The translations under genes and the position numbers were made by a program. From contig JAKOGI010002183.1 in the NCBI GenBank assembly GCA_029747015.1, positions 51,001 to 115,000 of the forward strand: a stretch of 64,000 nt of DNA. The letters are read 5' to 3'. Of this stretch, positions 33,895 to 46,200 are shown piece after piece. Positions within the stretch are counted from its first letter, which is position 1. Every line of letters starts with the position of its first letter. This DNA comes from Carnegiea gigantea. Lineage: Eukaryota; Streptophyta; Magnoliopsida; Caryophyllales; Cactaceae. Under the pieces are notes generated by a model. The model was not told where the DNA came from. It did not search any database and saw nothing but the letters and a program-made list of their open reading frames with translations.

Positions 33895-34786
33895 ATGGTC
33901 ATTTTCCATTTTTCCCAATTCGAGCATGAATTATTTTGGAGGTATTTTAAGCAATTGCATGCTTTTCTTGCTCAATGTAGTTATAGTGTGGGTAAATGGA
34001 AGATTTTAGACATTGTTGATGAGGGTATGAATAGTGACACTCGTAATTTTCAGAATATTGGGATTTTCTTGCCAAAAATATTGATAAGGCATGGTATTTG
34101 CTTGAGTGGATTACTTGGGATTCATTTGAATTTGAGAAAGCTAGTTGTGTTTGTAGCTAATCATTCCCTAATCCTTGTGTAATATATGATAGATCTTATT
34201 ATGCATAAGGATCAGGGAATGGATGATTTGTGTAATTCTTCTAACCAAGATATAAATTCGCATCCTTATTATGCATGTTATGTTCAACCTCACCTTGCAT
34301 TACTCGTGGATAATATTAATGTTGTTCTGACCTTACCTAATTCATTCCTCCCTTTAGCTCAGTACACGAAGCTCAAAATGGGTGACCCTTTTAGGGTAGT
34401 TGCTAGTTGTTAATGCATGTTTTGACTTAAAAGATACCTTGAATAAGGTGCAAGATCCAGATAAAACTTCTTTGGAGAGGTCATGGCATGAAGACTTTCC
34501 TAACCTTGGTTTTGATGATAGTGTTCTCCTCAATCCTCTCGATCATTCTCATACTTCCCCTGTTTGTTTACTACCCTCTCCTTCCCCTGAGTATTACATT
34601 GATGCGCCCAATGATAATCCCTTGATTTATGATACTAAAGTTGATTTGGGCTATGAGAATAATGTGTTTGAGATGCTTGCTGGAAACATTAATAATTATC
34701 TATCTGTAGGTTATTTTAGGGGGTATGATCCCTCCATTGACCCTTATTGTGTATGCCTAGAGGACTTGCCTAGGAAAGGTATGTAG
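33895..34786 (+). pseudogene. Gag-like relic of element A
   Basis: Three nearly contiguous open stretches (33895-34182, 34186-34413, 34400-34786) form one relic. It starts 'MVIFHFSQFEHELFWRYF', followed by 'GKWKILDIVDEGMNSDTR'. A frame change near 34080 hides a 'DKAWYLLEWITW' block in another frame. It ends 'GYDPSIDPYCVCLEDLPRK'. The same parts occur in element B, which confirms coding origin. The N-terminal part resembles the gag-like proteins of widespread non-autonomous plant Gypsy elements. No nucleocapsid knuckle is visible. Confidence 0.6.
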
Positions 34787-36490
34787 CCTATATTCTTTAA
34801 CTCCTCCTATTATTATTCTATGGCCTTGCTAAGGTTAGGAGGATACTTATACTTTTTGATGTGATTTCGGTTATTGCCTCTACCTTCTGTTTTCTAAATT
34901 TTAGTCCTAGAAGTTTGCTAAGCTCCTGCGCATTTTGACTGCATCTGATTTTATGGGTTGTGTCTTGAAGTTGTGATGGCATGGCTTATGCTCCATGTGC
35001 CCCATTTATGAGGAGGCTTTAGCTTAGGTGTGCCTAGCACCTAACCTGGTGAGATTGTTCACTTTTGTTCTCCCTTTTCCTTCTCTTACTTTTTTTCCTT
35101 TGAGTAATAATGCTTTATTTAAGTATGGGGGAAGGGTAGTTCTCTATTTTTCATTTTGGTCTTTAAAGCATATAGTTCTAGGTTTCTTTTTGTTTCCACT
35201 GGTGTGTTACATTTAGTTGCATTTTAGGTTTGCATATAGGATTGTATGGAGTGATGATGTGATGGGTTTGAGATGCCCTCCAATGACGCTTTTGCTAAGC
35301 ATAATAGTTTCATGAGCTTGATTAACTTTTAATGTGTAATCCCTTTTGGTGCTAAAAATTTTTGAAGGTTTTGTGAATATTTCTTATTTTGACCCTTATC
35401 TTGATTTAGAACTACATTACCCCTTAGAGTCATTAGCACTAATGTTGGTATATGAGACCCATTTTATGAGCTTGATATGACCATGGTAGATAACTAGATA
35501 TCCTGTGAAACTTTGAGCCTTATTTGAACTAATTCATTATATTTAGTCTCAAGTTTTTTTTTTCTATGTGTATAACTCTTCCATGTTGCATCTTTAGAAT
35601 TTGCCTTGACTCTTGTTCAAAACCACATTCACATGTGCATAATTGATGATATGATAGAAACATCTGTTTATTTTTGAACGTTTTAGCCACATAGCTAAAT
35701 AGCCCACCCTTGTGTTATATGTTTATCCCCTTTGCTAGCCCTGTTGAGCCTATAATTATTTTCTTGTTGTGAACACTTCATATTAACGCTTGGCCAAACA
35801 CATGGTGCTAACCTTTAAGCCAAGTCTACGGAGCATCACTTCATCTATATAGTGGGTGGTTTTGGGGATAATTGAGTTTAAGGTGGCTTTGGTGTGTTAG
35901 TTTGTTGAGGGCTTAATTACATTGAGCATTTGCTTTGGTTCCTTCTTGTTTGGGTTGTGTATATATATATTCAATTGTGAGTTGGCAATTGGTGGGCCTA
36001 TGCCTTTCAATAATTGAAATTCTTAATTCATTCCCAAAACAAGGAAAAAAAAGGAAAAAAAGAGAGAGAAATCATGCAAAACAAAAGATTAAAAAAAAGG
36101 GAAAAAGTTATGTTGAAGAAAAGAAAGAAGAAAACAAATAAACAAATAAAAAAAAGAATGAATAAGTGGTTGGCATTGAGCAAGTAAATAGTTTGTGTTC
36201 CTTTTTTTCAGCTCATTTTCAATTTGATACATTGCGGTATGTTCATTGAATTGTTAAGGTTTGGAGCGTTGATAAACGTCATGTTTTCTTGGTGTCTTGT
36301 TGGTTGCTCCCTAGTAGTTTGGCTACATAACTCCACATTGCCCAAAATTATTAGTTCTCTCCTTTCCCTTAACCTTTCTAGCCCATGCTATAATCTAAGT
36401 AAAGTCCTTATCTTACGCACATTGCATTTTTAATGGAGGAGAATTTGAGAGTCTTGACAAGCCTATGGTACATTGCATCTTTAGGATGAG
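34787..36490 (+). other. Internal non-coding DNA of element A
   Basis: Long internal stretch without a recognisable domain. Open stretches such as 35028-35216, 35935-36141 (Lys-rich, from an A-rich run) and 36224-36433 have no counterpart in element B that I could see. Confidence 0.4.
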
Positions 36491-37886
36491 TGTTGCAAGA
36501 AAAACAGAGTTTTAATATTTATAAACCCCAAGTGCAAGGTGTATCGTTGAGTACTTGGGGTGTCGTCCGCAGGGAATTGTGTTTTCAACTACCAGAGTTT
36601 ACTAGAGCGTCTCAATCTAGGCGTGATCAACGGTGAAGGAGGGGAACTAAACTACGCTACAAATATAGAAACAAGCGACTTGGAATTGTGATTTTACCAA
36701 TTAGTGAACCAACTAATCAATACGAGTCCTAACCCACCCAAACTACGCTATGAACAAGAGATGGTCGGTTGCACCATCAAAGACCACCCAAGCCCTCTCT
36801 CAAGGGTCATGAGCTAGTCTAATTCGTGTAACCACCTACTTTCGTGGGGTTAGTCGAATTAGACCACAAAACTAGCAACCCCGGACCTAGCTCGATTCGG
36901 ATACTACTTTCGTGTCCCGAACTCGGCCATTCCCTCTCCCACACTAGCAAATTGACCTCACCTCTCAGCATAAGTCAATCGCCCAAAAATATGGATGAAA
37001 ACCCTCTCAGGCATTTCATCGAACACTTGGCGGGCGTGAAGGAAAACTCTAAGTTCTAGGCATAGATTGGGTATGGTTAGGCCTAGTACAAGATCAATTA
37101 GCCATCAAAAGGCTAATCACAACCCAAGCCAACACAATCTACCCACAAAACATCACAAACACAAGGAAACCTAAACTAACAAATAAGAACATAAACTTGA
37201 AGAACAAAAACAAAGACAATGAGGTAAAACGAATCTAAATTACTAAATAACATGAATTAGCAACAGAAACTAAACATATAAACTAAACAAAGCAAAAATA
37301 AGAATTAAAATGGCAAAACATGAATAAGAACAACAATGAAATAAATAGAGAAAAGGAAGAGGGAAACTTATGCTTGAATTGATCGAAGAACTTGAAATCC
37401 ACAAGCTTGAATCCCAAAATACAAACTATAATCCTAATCTAATCCTCCTATTGAGGTTTTTATTGACTAAAACGTAAACTAAAACTACTCTAAGAAATCG
37501 CCTGGAAGAACCCCCGAGCGACCCCCCTCACAAACAGACGCCCGAACGGACTTAAATAGAAAACCGAAGCCGCGACGAATCTGGGGAGGTGGCACGGGCG
37601 TGCCATGTGGCACGGCCGTGCCACATGGCACGGCCACACCGTGCCACATTGCTGTGGCACGGTGCCGCCTCCCCCCGGTTTGTCCGGTTTTGCTGGTTTT
37701 CGCCGGTTTTCGCTGTTTTTCTTCGTTTTGTCCCATCTTCGTCCCTTTTCGCGACGTTTGCTTGATTTGGAGTTATTTCCTACAAAACATAAATAAAACA
37801 AGGTAAAATCCTATAAAATAAAGTTATTATACGAGTAAAAGGTGGGTGAAAGAAGCACGTAAAATGGGTAAATTTACCGTTCAACA
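36491..37886 (-). mobile_element. Solo LTR of the element B family, inside element A
   Basis: 1396 bp, starting TGTTGCAAGAAAAACAGAG and ending TTTACCGTTCAACA, with a perfect ATGAG duplication (36486-36490 and 37887-37891). It matches the element B LTRs along its length: CCCCAAGTGCAAGGTG, the GAGATGGTCGGTTGCACCAT block and the LTR end TTTA..ACA. No internal domain or second LTR is present, so it is the product of unequal LTR recombination. It postdates element A. Orientation is inferred from element B. Confidence 0.85.
37588..37672. repeat. GC-rich inverted/tandem GTGGCACGG cluster in the solo LTR
   Basis: Alternating GTGGCACGG and CCGTGCCAC words, about six in 85 bp, could form hairpins. The element B LTRs carry a related but simpler GGTGGCACCACGG palindrome at the same place. 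ORFs predicted across it on both strands are artefacts of high GC. Confidence 0.6.
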
Positions 37887-38269
37887 ATGAGTCTTGAGTG
37901 AATCCATACTATACTTCAAACACATGAGTGGGAGTGATTTATATTTCCCAAAAGTGAGGTTCTTCCAGTCTATTTGGCCCCAACCAAATCTCATGTACTT
38001 GGATAATGTGCTTTGTGGTTCTTTGGGGGTGATCAAGTTTGATATCGAGCTTATAGTTTTGTACATTTTCGAAAACCTTCTCCTCCTCCTAATTTTGAAA
38101 TGTCTTCCTCACTATTTGGGATTGCCATTGATTGTTATTCTTGCTTGTGATATGTTATGATGTTTCTAGTTTAAGGAGGTTGTTCTGTTTTGAATTCTAT
38201 ATGCATCTCCCCTTGTTGATTTTCTTTAGTATTTTCTTGAGGACAAGCAAAGGTTTAACCATGGGGGAG

Positions 38270-39581
38270 TGATAAATGTCATATTTGCATAGGATTTTAT
38301 CAGCGTTTGGGAACCATTTTAGGGATTAATATGCTTAATTGTGTGGTATATGCCCTTATTTCTACTATTATGCTTTGGTTTGCTTGTTTTGAGAATTCTT
38401 GTAGATTTTGACTTTGTGAGCCAAGTTATGTGAGTAGAATGAAGATTTTTGAGGTCTTATAGATCAAAGAATATAACAAAAGAGACCCAAAGATATCCAA
38501 TACGGTCAAACCGTGGCCAGTACCACGATTTAGAAGGTTCTAAGAAGAAGTAGCAAAAGGACCACGTAAGAACCATCGAGGCACTGGGTACCAGGACCTA
38601 TCCATGGTGGGCCCCACAAACGGGTCGTGGTGGCCCCTGTTCCCCTGAGCCCGCTAGCTTTCTTTACGGCTTTTCGTTTTCCACACATTTGGGCAGTTTT
38701 ACAGTCTTGATTTCGGCCATAAAAGCTTCGTTTTATTGGTTTCATGGTCCATCCCATTTCACTCTTCCATAATCCATCATATATATTAGGTTTTAGAATA
38801 GATTAGAGAAAACAAGAGTGAATTGAAGAGAAGATTTGCAAGGATTCCATCCTGCGTTTGCAACGATATTTAAAGCGCATTCTCGGCTGAGCATTTCTTT
38901 TCTCTTCTCTTCTCTTCTCTTTTCTCATTTTACAATTCATGTTTTGTAATTTTGACTATGATTTTGTTGATTTGATTTTGGATTTATGCAAATGACAGTT
39001 AATTTTTCAATTTGCTGATCATCTCTTTGAGTATTTTGGAATTATTGGATTGTTTTATCGAATCATAGATGTTTGTTGAATTGTGAGAAACTTGATCACT
39101 TACTTGCATATTTGGATATTGGACGAAGAATTGAAAGGTAAATTTCAATACTAGAACCTTAGGATTTGACTTGATTGTGTGGATTCTTGAGAAAGTCACA
39201 CCCATGAAGAAACCATAAATTTGAAAATCACATGCTCAATGAACCTAAACAAATCAAGAGCCCTTGAGAAATGGTAATTGGCAAGATTTGGGTATTTTAC
39301 CTCACCTTGAAAGAGAGTTGTGATACTTCGATTGTCAGTTTTAAAACAACTAATTGAGGAAGAAGTGCTTGATTGATGAGTAGATCGGGAAGTTGCTTGA
39401 TTTGCTTAATTCCATGATTATTTATTTGTTAGATTAGATAGTTGAATAGTTTAATTACAAATTTCAAATTTAGATTTTCTTAGCCTATTTTAAGGAGATA
39501 AAAAGCCTAGTACATCAACCAAGTTCTTGTGACAGATGACTTTGATTTGCTACAATGCCACCTGCACTTGCGACCCTATCA
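38270..39581 (+). repeat. 3' LTR of element A
   Basis: Starts TGATAAATGTCATATTTGC and ends GACCCTATCA. Direct repeat of 32533-33853. It is preceded by AGGTTTAACCATGGGGGAG, the expected polypurine tract. Confidence 0.85.
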
Positions 39582-40190
39582 GCAAGTTAAAACATTATAA
39601 TTTTTCAAATAGAACCCTAATAATCAAATGTTATTTAAATTTAAACATTTTGAAATTAAATTCAACTCAATGTTCAATTGTAAGATGATATCAAGCAAGT
39701 TTCCATGAATGAACTTCGGGATGAAATAGCTAAAATACTGTCGTCACATACAGTTTAACTATTTTCATTTATGATTCACTTCAAAATAGAAACATGAATG
39801 CAATTTTTGTATTATAATTTTATAACATATAAACTTATTTTCTCCATAATGGCATGTATGCTTCATGTTAAAACTCAAATATTAATTCACATCATTAAAT
39901 TCTATTTTATGTTTTACAAATATTATGTTCAGGAAAAAAAAAGTTATAAGATTTTTCATGTTGGTAGTATATAAAAAAATATATACCTATTTCTATAAAT
40001 ATAAGTAAAAATAAATGACAATTTGAATGTTATAAAAAGATATAAAACGAGATTTAAGGCGTAAGATGATGTAAGGAGATATAAGGAGTTATAAGAATTT
40101 AACTAAGGATGTAAGGAACTGTAAGAAGTTATAAGAAGTTATAAGGAACTATAAGTTATAAGCTAAATTACGACCTAAATGTCAAACAAT
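39582..40190. repeat. Right half of the 1 kb DNA-transposon-like repeat
   Basis: Continues the sequence cut at 32532. It aligns as reverse complement with about 51120-51690 and ends in an array of GTAAGGAACTGTAAGAAGTTATAAGAAG-type words (near 40110-40160). The outer end could not be fixed. Confidence 0.6.
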
Positions 40191-40443
40191 TCAGATTAAT
40201 GGCATATTAAAGAGATATGGACTTTAGTGACATGGAATTGCATATGAACAAAGAATTTATGTACACGATCATATTAATGAGTTCATGAATAACATATAAG
40301 ACTCAAGACACATATCACAAGATATCCCTCCTCTTCATAAAGATAATAGATATATGGGATATACCCACACAAACATCATGTATAGGACATAAAAAGATAA
40401 TATACCATGTGAGTCGCATTTTCTCACTCAAGGAAACATCAAT

Positions 40444-42850
40444 CTAAGGTGGTTTAAAAAAGAGAACACAATTCACTGTTAAAAATGACATGGTAACTTC
40501 CATGCGGAAATCCTTGTAAATAGCCATTTTAGAAGAATAGCATATTATCCATGTAATATGAAGAATGACATTCATCGCAACACAAATATTGAAGCGCAAC
40601 ATTCTTGCGAATAAAAATTTCATTGGTTTATAAATCATATGCTTACTAGCCCCCTTGTCCATAGAGATACCTAAAAAACATACACTTCCTACTATGAGGT
40701 GCAAACTTTTTCTTTTTGGTTTACACCTTATGTTTGTAAAGCGAAGACACCTAAGAATCTCTATCTAATAAAAGCTAGATTTTGCTCCATATAAAACCTC
40801 ATAAGGTGTTTGACCATTGAGGAGCTCACTTGGACTTCGATTAACAAAGTATGTAATAGTTAGAACACATTCCCCCCTAAAAACCAATTTGTAGATGAGC
40901 TTGGAAATGTAGAGTTCTAGCAAAAATTCAAAACATGGAGATGCTTTCTCTCTACTCTATCATTCTGTTGAGGGGTGCCCATGTAAGTAGTTTGATAAAG
41001 GATTCCATTTTGGAGTAAAACTTAAGCAAAGGGGTTATCCTAAACTCAAGTCCATTATCACTTCGAATGATTTGCGCATTCTTTCAAAATTGATTCTTCA
41101 CTACAACTACAAAATTTGTAATTTAGTTGCAATTTCCCCCTTTTTCTCTCATTAGAATAACCCATATACCTCTACTTGCATCGTCAACAATAGTTAAGAT
41201 ATAGTGTACAACATAGAAAGAAGGAACTCTATAACCCACCCCAATTATCACAATGCATAATTTCAAAAGGTCTTTGACCTTATTTTCACTAACACTAAAA
41301 GAACTATGGGTTTGATTTGACCGAAAAACAGACATCCCAAGGATGATTATGTTTATTCTCAACATTATCAAAAACACCTAAATTCTTAGGAAGTAAGGAA
41401 AGAACTTGACTTGATGGAAGTCCAAGCAGCTTATACCATAGATTACTGGAGTCTACTGCGTTGGCCTACACACTTGGGATTTCAATCTCTTTGAAGTAGG
41501 AGTCCTCTTTTTTTTCTTCATCCATGCTAATCAAACTCCTCAATTTAATTCTCTATTTAGCTAGGAGAATCATCGTTGTGATGTTTGTGTGAAGTCATAA
41601 TGTATCTCAATTCTCTATTTAATTGAGAGATTGAAATTAGGTTGTGAGAAAAATTAAGAACATATACAATTTCTATTGACTTAGTTTTGGAGCTCAAATT
41701 GATGGTTCCTTGCGAGCTTTCCATCCTAGCCACGCCATCTTGAAACCCAATTGGGCAATATCCATGTTCTCCAAATTTTCAAGGGCATCAAATAGCTCAT
41801 CATGTGGTTAGATGCTTTGGTATCAAGAATGCAAACCATATTACCTGAAAGCTCCTTGTACCTGAGCTTGGATGGCTCGATGAGGCTGTGAAGCCTCTGC
41901 ACCTACTCAGTTGTGAACCCCGGCAGTGATGGGCGATTCACATCTTCATGACCTACCCCAGTTGTCTATCGCACCCCTTTATTTGTTGTTGCAGCATATG
42001 TCGACTAACAACCAGTGCTATGACCTTTGTTGCCACCACCTCTTCCTCTTTATGAAGCAGATCCATGCCCTCTAATGCTAGCTTGAGCTGCCTAGGTAGC
42101 CGAGTAGCCAATGATTTCGAAACAGTTACTCTCCCATGACCAAACATGCCACAGTTCTTACATGAGCCTTTTTTTGGTCAGAACTTATTGACCCTCATCC
42201 CCATGACTCACAATAAAGGTAGCAATTGTCTCACTCTTGTCATCTGTTCCAAGCAAGATAATTTTATGGTTTGCCTCCTGAAGCACCATATTAAAATTAA
42301 AGCAAGAATCTAACTACTGCATGAGAATATGACTCATCATTCAACTCTGTCAAAAACTAATGCGATTTCTCCTCCTCCATCACCTCAACAAAATTGTTAG
42401 TTGCATTGCAATTGCAAACAATACCCGTAGAATGAGCAATCATCATATAATTCATAGCTCACTCCACAAACTTGTGAGCTTAGAGTAGAATTCAATTACA
42501 TCATGACCTCCTTACTTGCATGCCGCTATATATACTAGCCTTTAACTAATGAATTGTTAGCCACAATATATTGTTTCTTCAAATTACCCCACATAGCTTG
42601 GGCACTCTTAGCGTAAGCCACAGTTGTGCGTAGCTTTGAGTCTATGATGTTGAAGATCCAAGATGATCACCATCTCCCACACTTCTAGTTCTCCTGGATC
42701 CTAAACTTCAAATACAGTTGGGCTTTTTAATGATTCCATTAATGAACTTAAGTTTATATTTTCCTTTTAGGGAAAATTTGATTGCCTTCTCCTAGAGATC
42801 ATAATTTTTCCCATCTCACTGCCGCTATAAAGACGCTTGATCCTTTAGAT
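40444..42850 (-). pseudogene. copia-2 gag, protease and integrase relic
   Basis: In coding order. Gag begins near 42820 with 'NYDLWEKAIKFSLKGKYKL'. The protease near 41790-41840 has 'ILDTKASNHMMSYL', where the Gly of DTGAS is Lys. Integrase has 'YILTIVDDASRGIWVILM' (41123-41377), 'IRSDNGLEF' near 41060, and downstream 'FVNRSPSELLNGQTPYEVLY' near 40790-40870. After integrase, 'CFLGISMDKG' near 40665 marks the start of the linker to RT, and then similarity stops. The third catalytic block reads 'NRMIE' followed by a stop. Confidence 0.75.
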
Positions 42851-42940
42851 GGATGAAGATAATATGTCGAATGGCTCTCAATAATGAACTTTTTCTATTA
42901 GTCATGGCTTGCTCAGAGATAAATGTAATGTTCAGAGTGG

Positions 42941-42952
42941 GTGCTCTGATAC
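42941..42952 (-). promoter_or_regulatory. Primer-binding site of copia-2, cut by copia-3
   Basis: Plus-strand GTGCTCTGATAC is the complement of GTATCAGAGCAC. The missing two bases of the TGGTATCAGAGC site are found as CA at 48074-48075, right after the target duplication of copia-3. Confidence 0.75.
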
Positions 42953-43176
42953 TGTTAGGAAAGAATATCATTGTATGCTTCTTTGTATATTGTAAATATG
43001 TGATAGTGTGTAAAGTAGGAAACTTGTGTTATTCTGTTTTATTTTCTTTCCTTCCAACTTGGTTGTATTTTTAGAAGTCATGGCTCCTAAGCTTGTATAC
43101 ATATTGAAGATAATAAAACACAACCGCAAGGAGGAGGGCTGCAAGAATAAACATTCTCTCCTTACTCAACTTTTCA
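42953..43176 (+). repeat. 5' LTR of copia-3
   Basis: 224 bp, TGTTAGGAAAGAATATC to CAACTTTTCA. It ends directly at the primer site. ATTGAAGATAATAAAACACA near 43106 may be the polyadenylation region. Confidence 0.9.
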
Positions 43177-43281
43177 TGGTATCAGAGCCAAAAGTATAGT
43201 ACCTATTGTACTGTTTGTAGTAGAATAATCCGCAACAGACAGGGGAGACAAGAAGAACAACAACAAACAAGTAATCATCAA

Positions 43282-46200
43282 TATGAATAACCCTCAATCC
43301 CCTTACTATCTTTGTAGTTCAAATCACCCAGGAAATATAATCAGCCTTGTCAGTCTAAATGGAGACAACTATGAAAATTGGTCTCAACTTGTGATTAATG
43401 CCCTTAAGCCAGAGAATAAATTGGGCTTTGTGAATGGAGATGTAGCAAAACCAAGCGATGATGCCCAAAAGTTCTTGCCTGGGAAAAATGCAATTTGATG
43501 GTCATAGCATGGCTATACAATATCATCGATAAAAATTTACATGGATCCGTAGCCTATGCTGACGCGGCTAGAGCTATTTAGCTAGATTTGGAAGAAAGGT
43601 ACTCTCAAGGCAACTCAATCAGAATACATCAACTGAAATGGGAAATTACCCTTGTCAACCAGGGCACCTTGTCTGTCACAAACTATTTTACTAAGTTTAA
43701 AACACTTTGGGATGAACTGTGGACATACCAAACACTACCCAGTTGCAAATGCGAATGCAAGTATGGTGCGGCGAAAGATGTGAGCAAGATATTTGAATAA
43801 GAAACGGTGCATCAATTTCTCATGGGTCTTGATTCGGACCAGTTTCGGTACGGTGATATCTAACATCCTTTCAATGGAGCCCTTGGCCAATCTCAACAAA
43901 GCATATGCAATAATGCTAAGGGAAAAAAGACAGTAGAATCTTGTTCGTGGCATGGAGTCGAAGCCAGCAGCAGATGGAGTGGCGTTCAAGGTTGTGGCTA
44001 ACATCAAACCCATATCGGGATCTCGACCTAAGTGTACCCATTGCAAAAAATTAGGGCATGGTCGAAGTTAATGTTTCGAGCTCATTGGCTACCAACCAAA
44101 TTGGCAGAATAGGCATGGCAACATAACCATTCCAGCCCAGAACCGCGGTGGTCAGTGAGGTTGGAACGCCGATGATGGAGATGGAGCACGAGATGCTAGT
44201 ACAGGGGGAGGACGACATGTCACGAATGGCTACAGAGGAGGAAGTGGAATTGCCAATCACGCCTATGGAGGGCAAGGAGTAAGTGATGGACATCAAAATC
44301 AATTTTTGGGAGAAAATTCTGGAGGTTGAAGATGTGATACTAAGTCTTCTAGAAAAGAGGAAGACAAGTTTGGCGGGTTAACACCCACTCAGGTAGACAA
44401 GCTGTATGCATTATTCAAAGAAAGAGAAATGCAAGAAAGAATGAATGGTAAGGCATTTAATGTTGCTTCCTTACAATGGGTCCTCGACTCTGGCGCCTCA
44501 CATCATATGACCTCGCACTTTAATAGTATTCTCAATCCTTATGAGTTGCCTGAGCCGCTTGAAATAACCACTCCTAAAGGAAGGGTTGTTGTGGTTAAAA
44601 AGGCTGGGACAGTGAAAATTGGGACTGATTTGGACCTTAGGAATGTGTTATGCATTCCTTCCTTCACATGTAATCTAATTTCCATATGACAATTGACTAG
44701 AGATTCAAATTATCTTGTAACCTATGGTACCGATTTTTATCCCCTACAGGGCCTCACCTAGAAGAAGTTGATTGGAGTTGGTGATATGAGGAACAGGGTT
44801 TATTGGCTAAGGACAAAGACGGGTGGTTCAATGTTTGTCGCTGTTCACAATGAGCAGTCTACTTTGTGGCATCAACGTGTGGGTCATCCCTCGTTTGGCA
44901 GTTTATCCTCGCTATGTACTAATTTTGGTTTTAAGTTGCATAAGGAATTTTATGATGTTGTGATGTCTACCATAGGGTAAAACAAATAAGATCTCCATTT
45001 CCTATTACTGATTCAAGAACAAGCAAACCATTTGCATTAATTCATTGTGATTTATGAGGCAGAAATAAAACCCCGTCTTTGAGTGGATGCATTATTTTTT
45101 TTGCATTATGGATGACTATAGTCGTGCTGTTTGGGTGTTCCTATTGCGTGACAAAACTGAAACATATGAAAAATTTGTGCATTTTTGCTCAATGATCAAA
45201 ACACACTTTAGGGTATGTGTTCAAAGGGTCCGTAGTGACAATGGCAAAGAATTTACAAATGGGCCGTTATAGAAAGTTTTCCTTGATAATGGCCTTAGTC
45301 ATGAAACCTCATGTGTAGATACCCGCAACAGAATGGAATAGTTGAACGCAAAAATAGACACCTCTTAAATGTGGCACGGGCTTTAAGATTTCAGGCTTCT
45401 TTGCCTATTCAGTTTTGGGGCGATTGCGTTCTTGCTGCCACTCATTTGATAAATAGAACGCCTACCAAACTTCTCAAATCTAAGACACCTTATGAAGTAT
45501 TGTTTGGAATACCACCTTATTATAGTCATATAAGGGTTTTTGGTTGCTTGTGTTATGCCCACAATCATAATCGTGCTCGTGACAAGTTGCTAGAGCAATA
45601 AGTAGTGTTTTCTTGGGTTATCCAAATGGTCGAAAGGGATGGAAGATGTATGACTTGAAAAGGAAACAATGCTTTACGTCCCGAGATGTGAAATTTTATG
45701 AAACAATTTTTTCATATGTTAAAGAGACGGGGAGGTCAAAATACAATATCCCAAATATTTTGATCAGAGGTTTGGGCTCGACAACTCAGAGCTGTGTGGT
45801 GATGGGGAAGCTATCAATAAGACAAGCCCAACTGAGGAGGGTGTTTTGGGCCCTGTAGAAGACAGGGCCGCTTTAAGGGAGCCACATCCAGGCCTTGACA
45901 GAAGAAGGGATATAGAGGAGCAGTGCACTAATGGGCCGGATGAGGAGGAACAAGGCGGCCCAAGAAATAATGTCCAATCACCAACGCCCCAATCAAGCAA
46001 CAATGGGCTGGTTCCGGGGGAGCCTTCGGATCAAATTGGAATTACTCAAATTCCTCCTGATGAAGGGTCCCTTACTGCCCATGAAAGGTTAGCTTCTGCA
46101 GCTGAGCGACCACAACGAGCAAGAAGACCACCCGAAAAGCTTAAAGATTATATTTGTCATACAATATCTTCTAGTAACCCCACCTCTGCATCACTCCCCA

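Larger units (their letters stand above)
32533..39581 (+). mobile_element. Element A: non-autonomous Gypsy-like LTR element
   Basis: 7.05 kb with LTRs of about 1.32 kb (32533-33853 and 38270-39581), a decayed Asp-type primer site, a purine tract (GGGGGAG before 38270) and a gag-like ORF but no pol. Flanks GCAAA (32528-32532) and GCAAG (39582-39586) are a 5-bp target duplication with one change. The interrupted target is the 1 kb repeat, which is continuous in its copies at 51-52 kb. A 1396 bp solo LTR is nested inside. Same superfamily as element B, with different LTR sequence. Confidence 0.85.
40191..42952 (-). mobile_element. Truncated Ty1/Copia copia-2
   Basis: A minus-strand relic with primer site, gag, protease and integrase but no RT or RNase H. 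It breaks off near 40.2-40.4 kb against the 1 kb repeat. At its 5' end copia-3 is inserted inside the primer site. The first bases of its 5' LTR resume at 48076. The internal sequence is richer in stops than copia-3, so it is older. Confidence 0.7.

Noticed and set aside
37485..37806. ORFs of 63-103 codons on both strands in the solo LTR
   Set aside because: They lie in the GC-rich hairpin part of an LTR and exist because GC-rich DNA has few stops.
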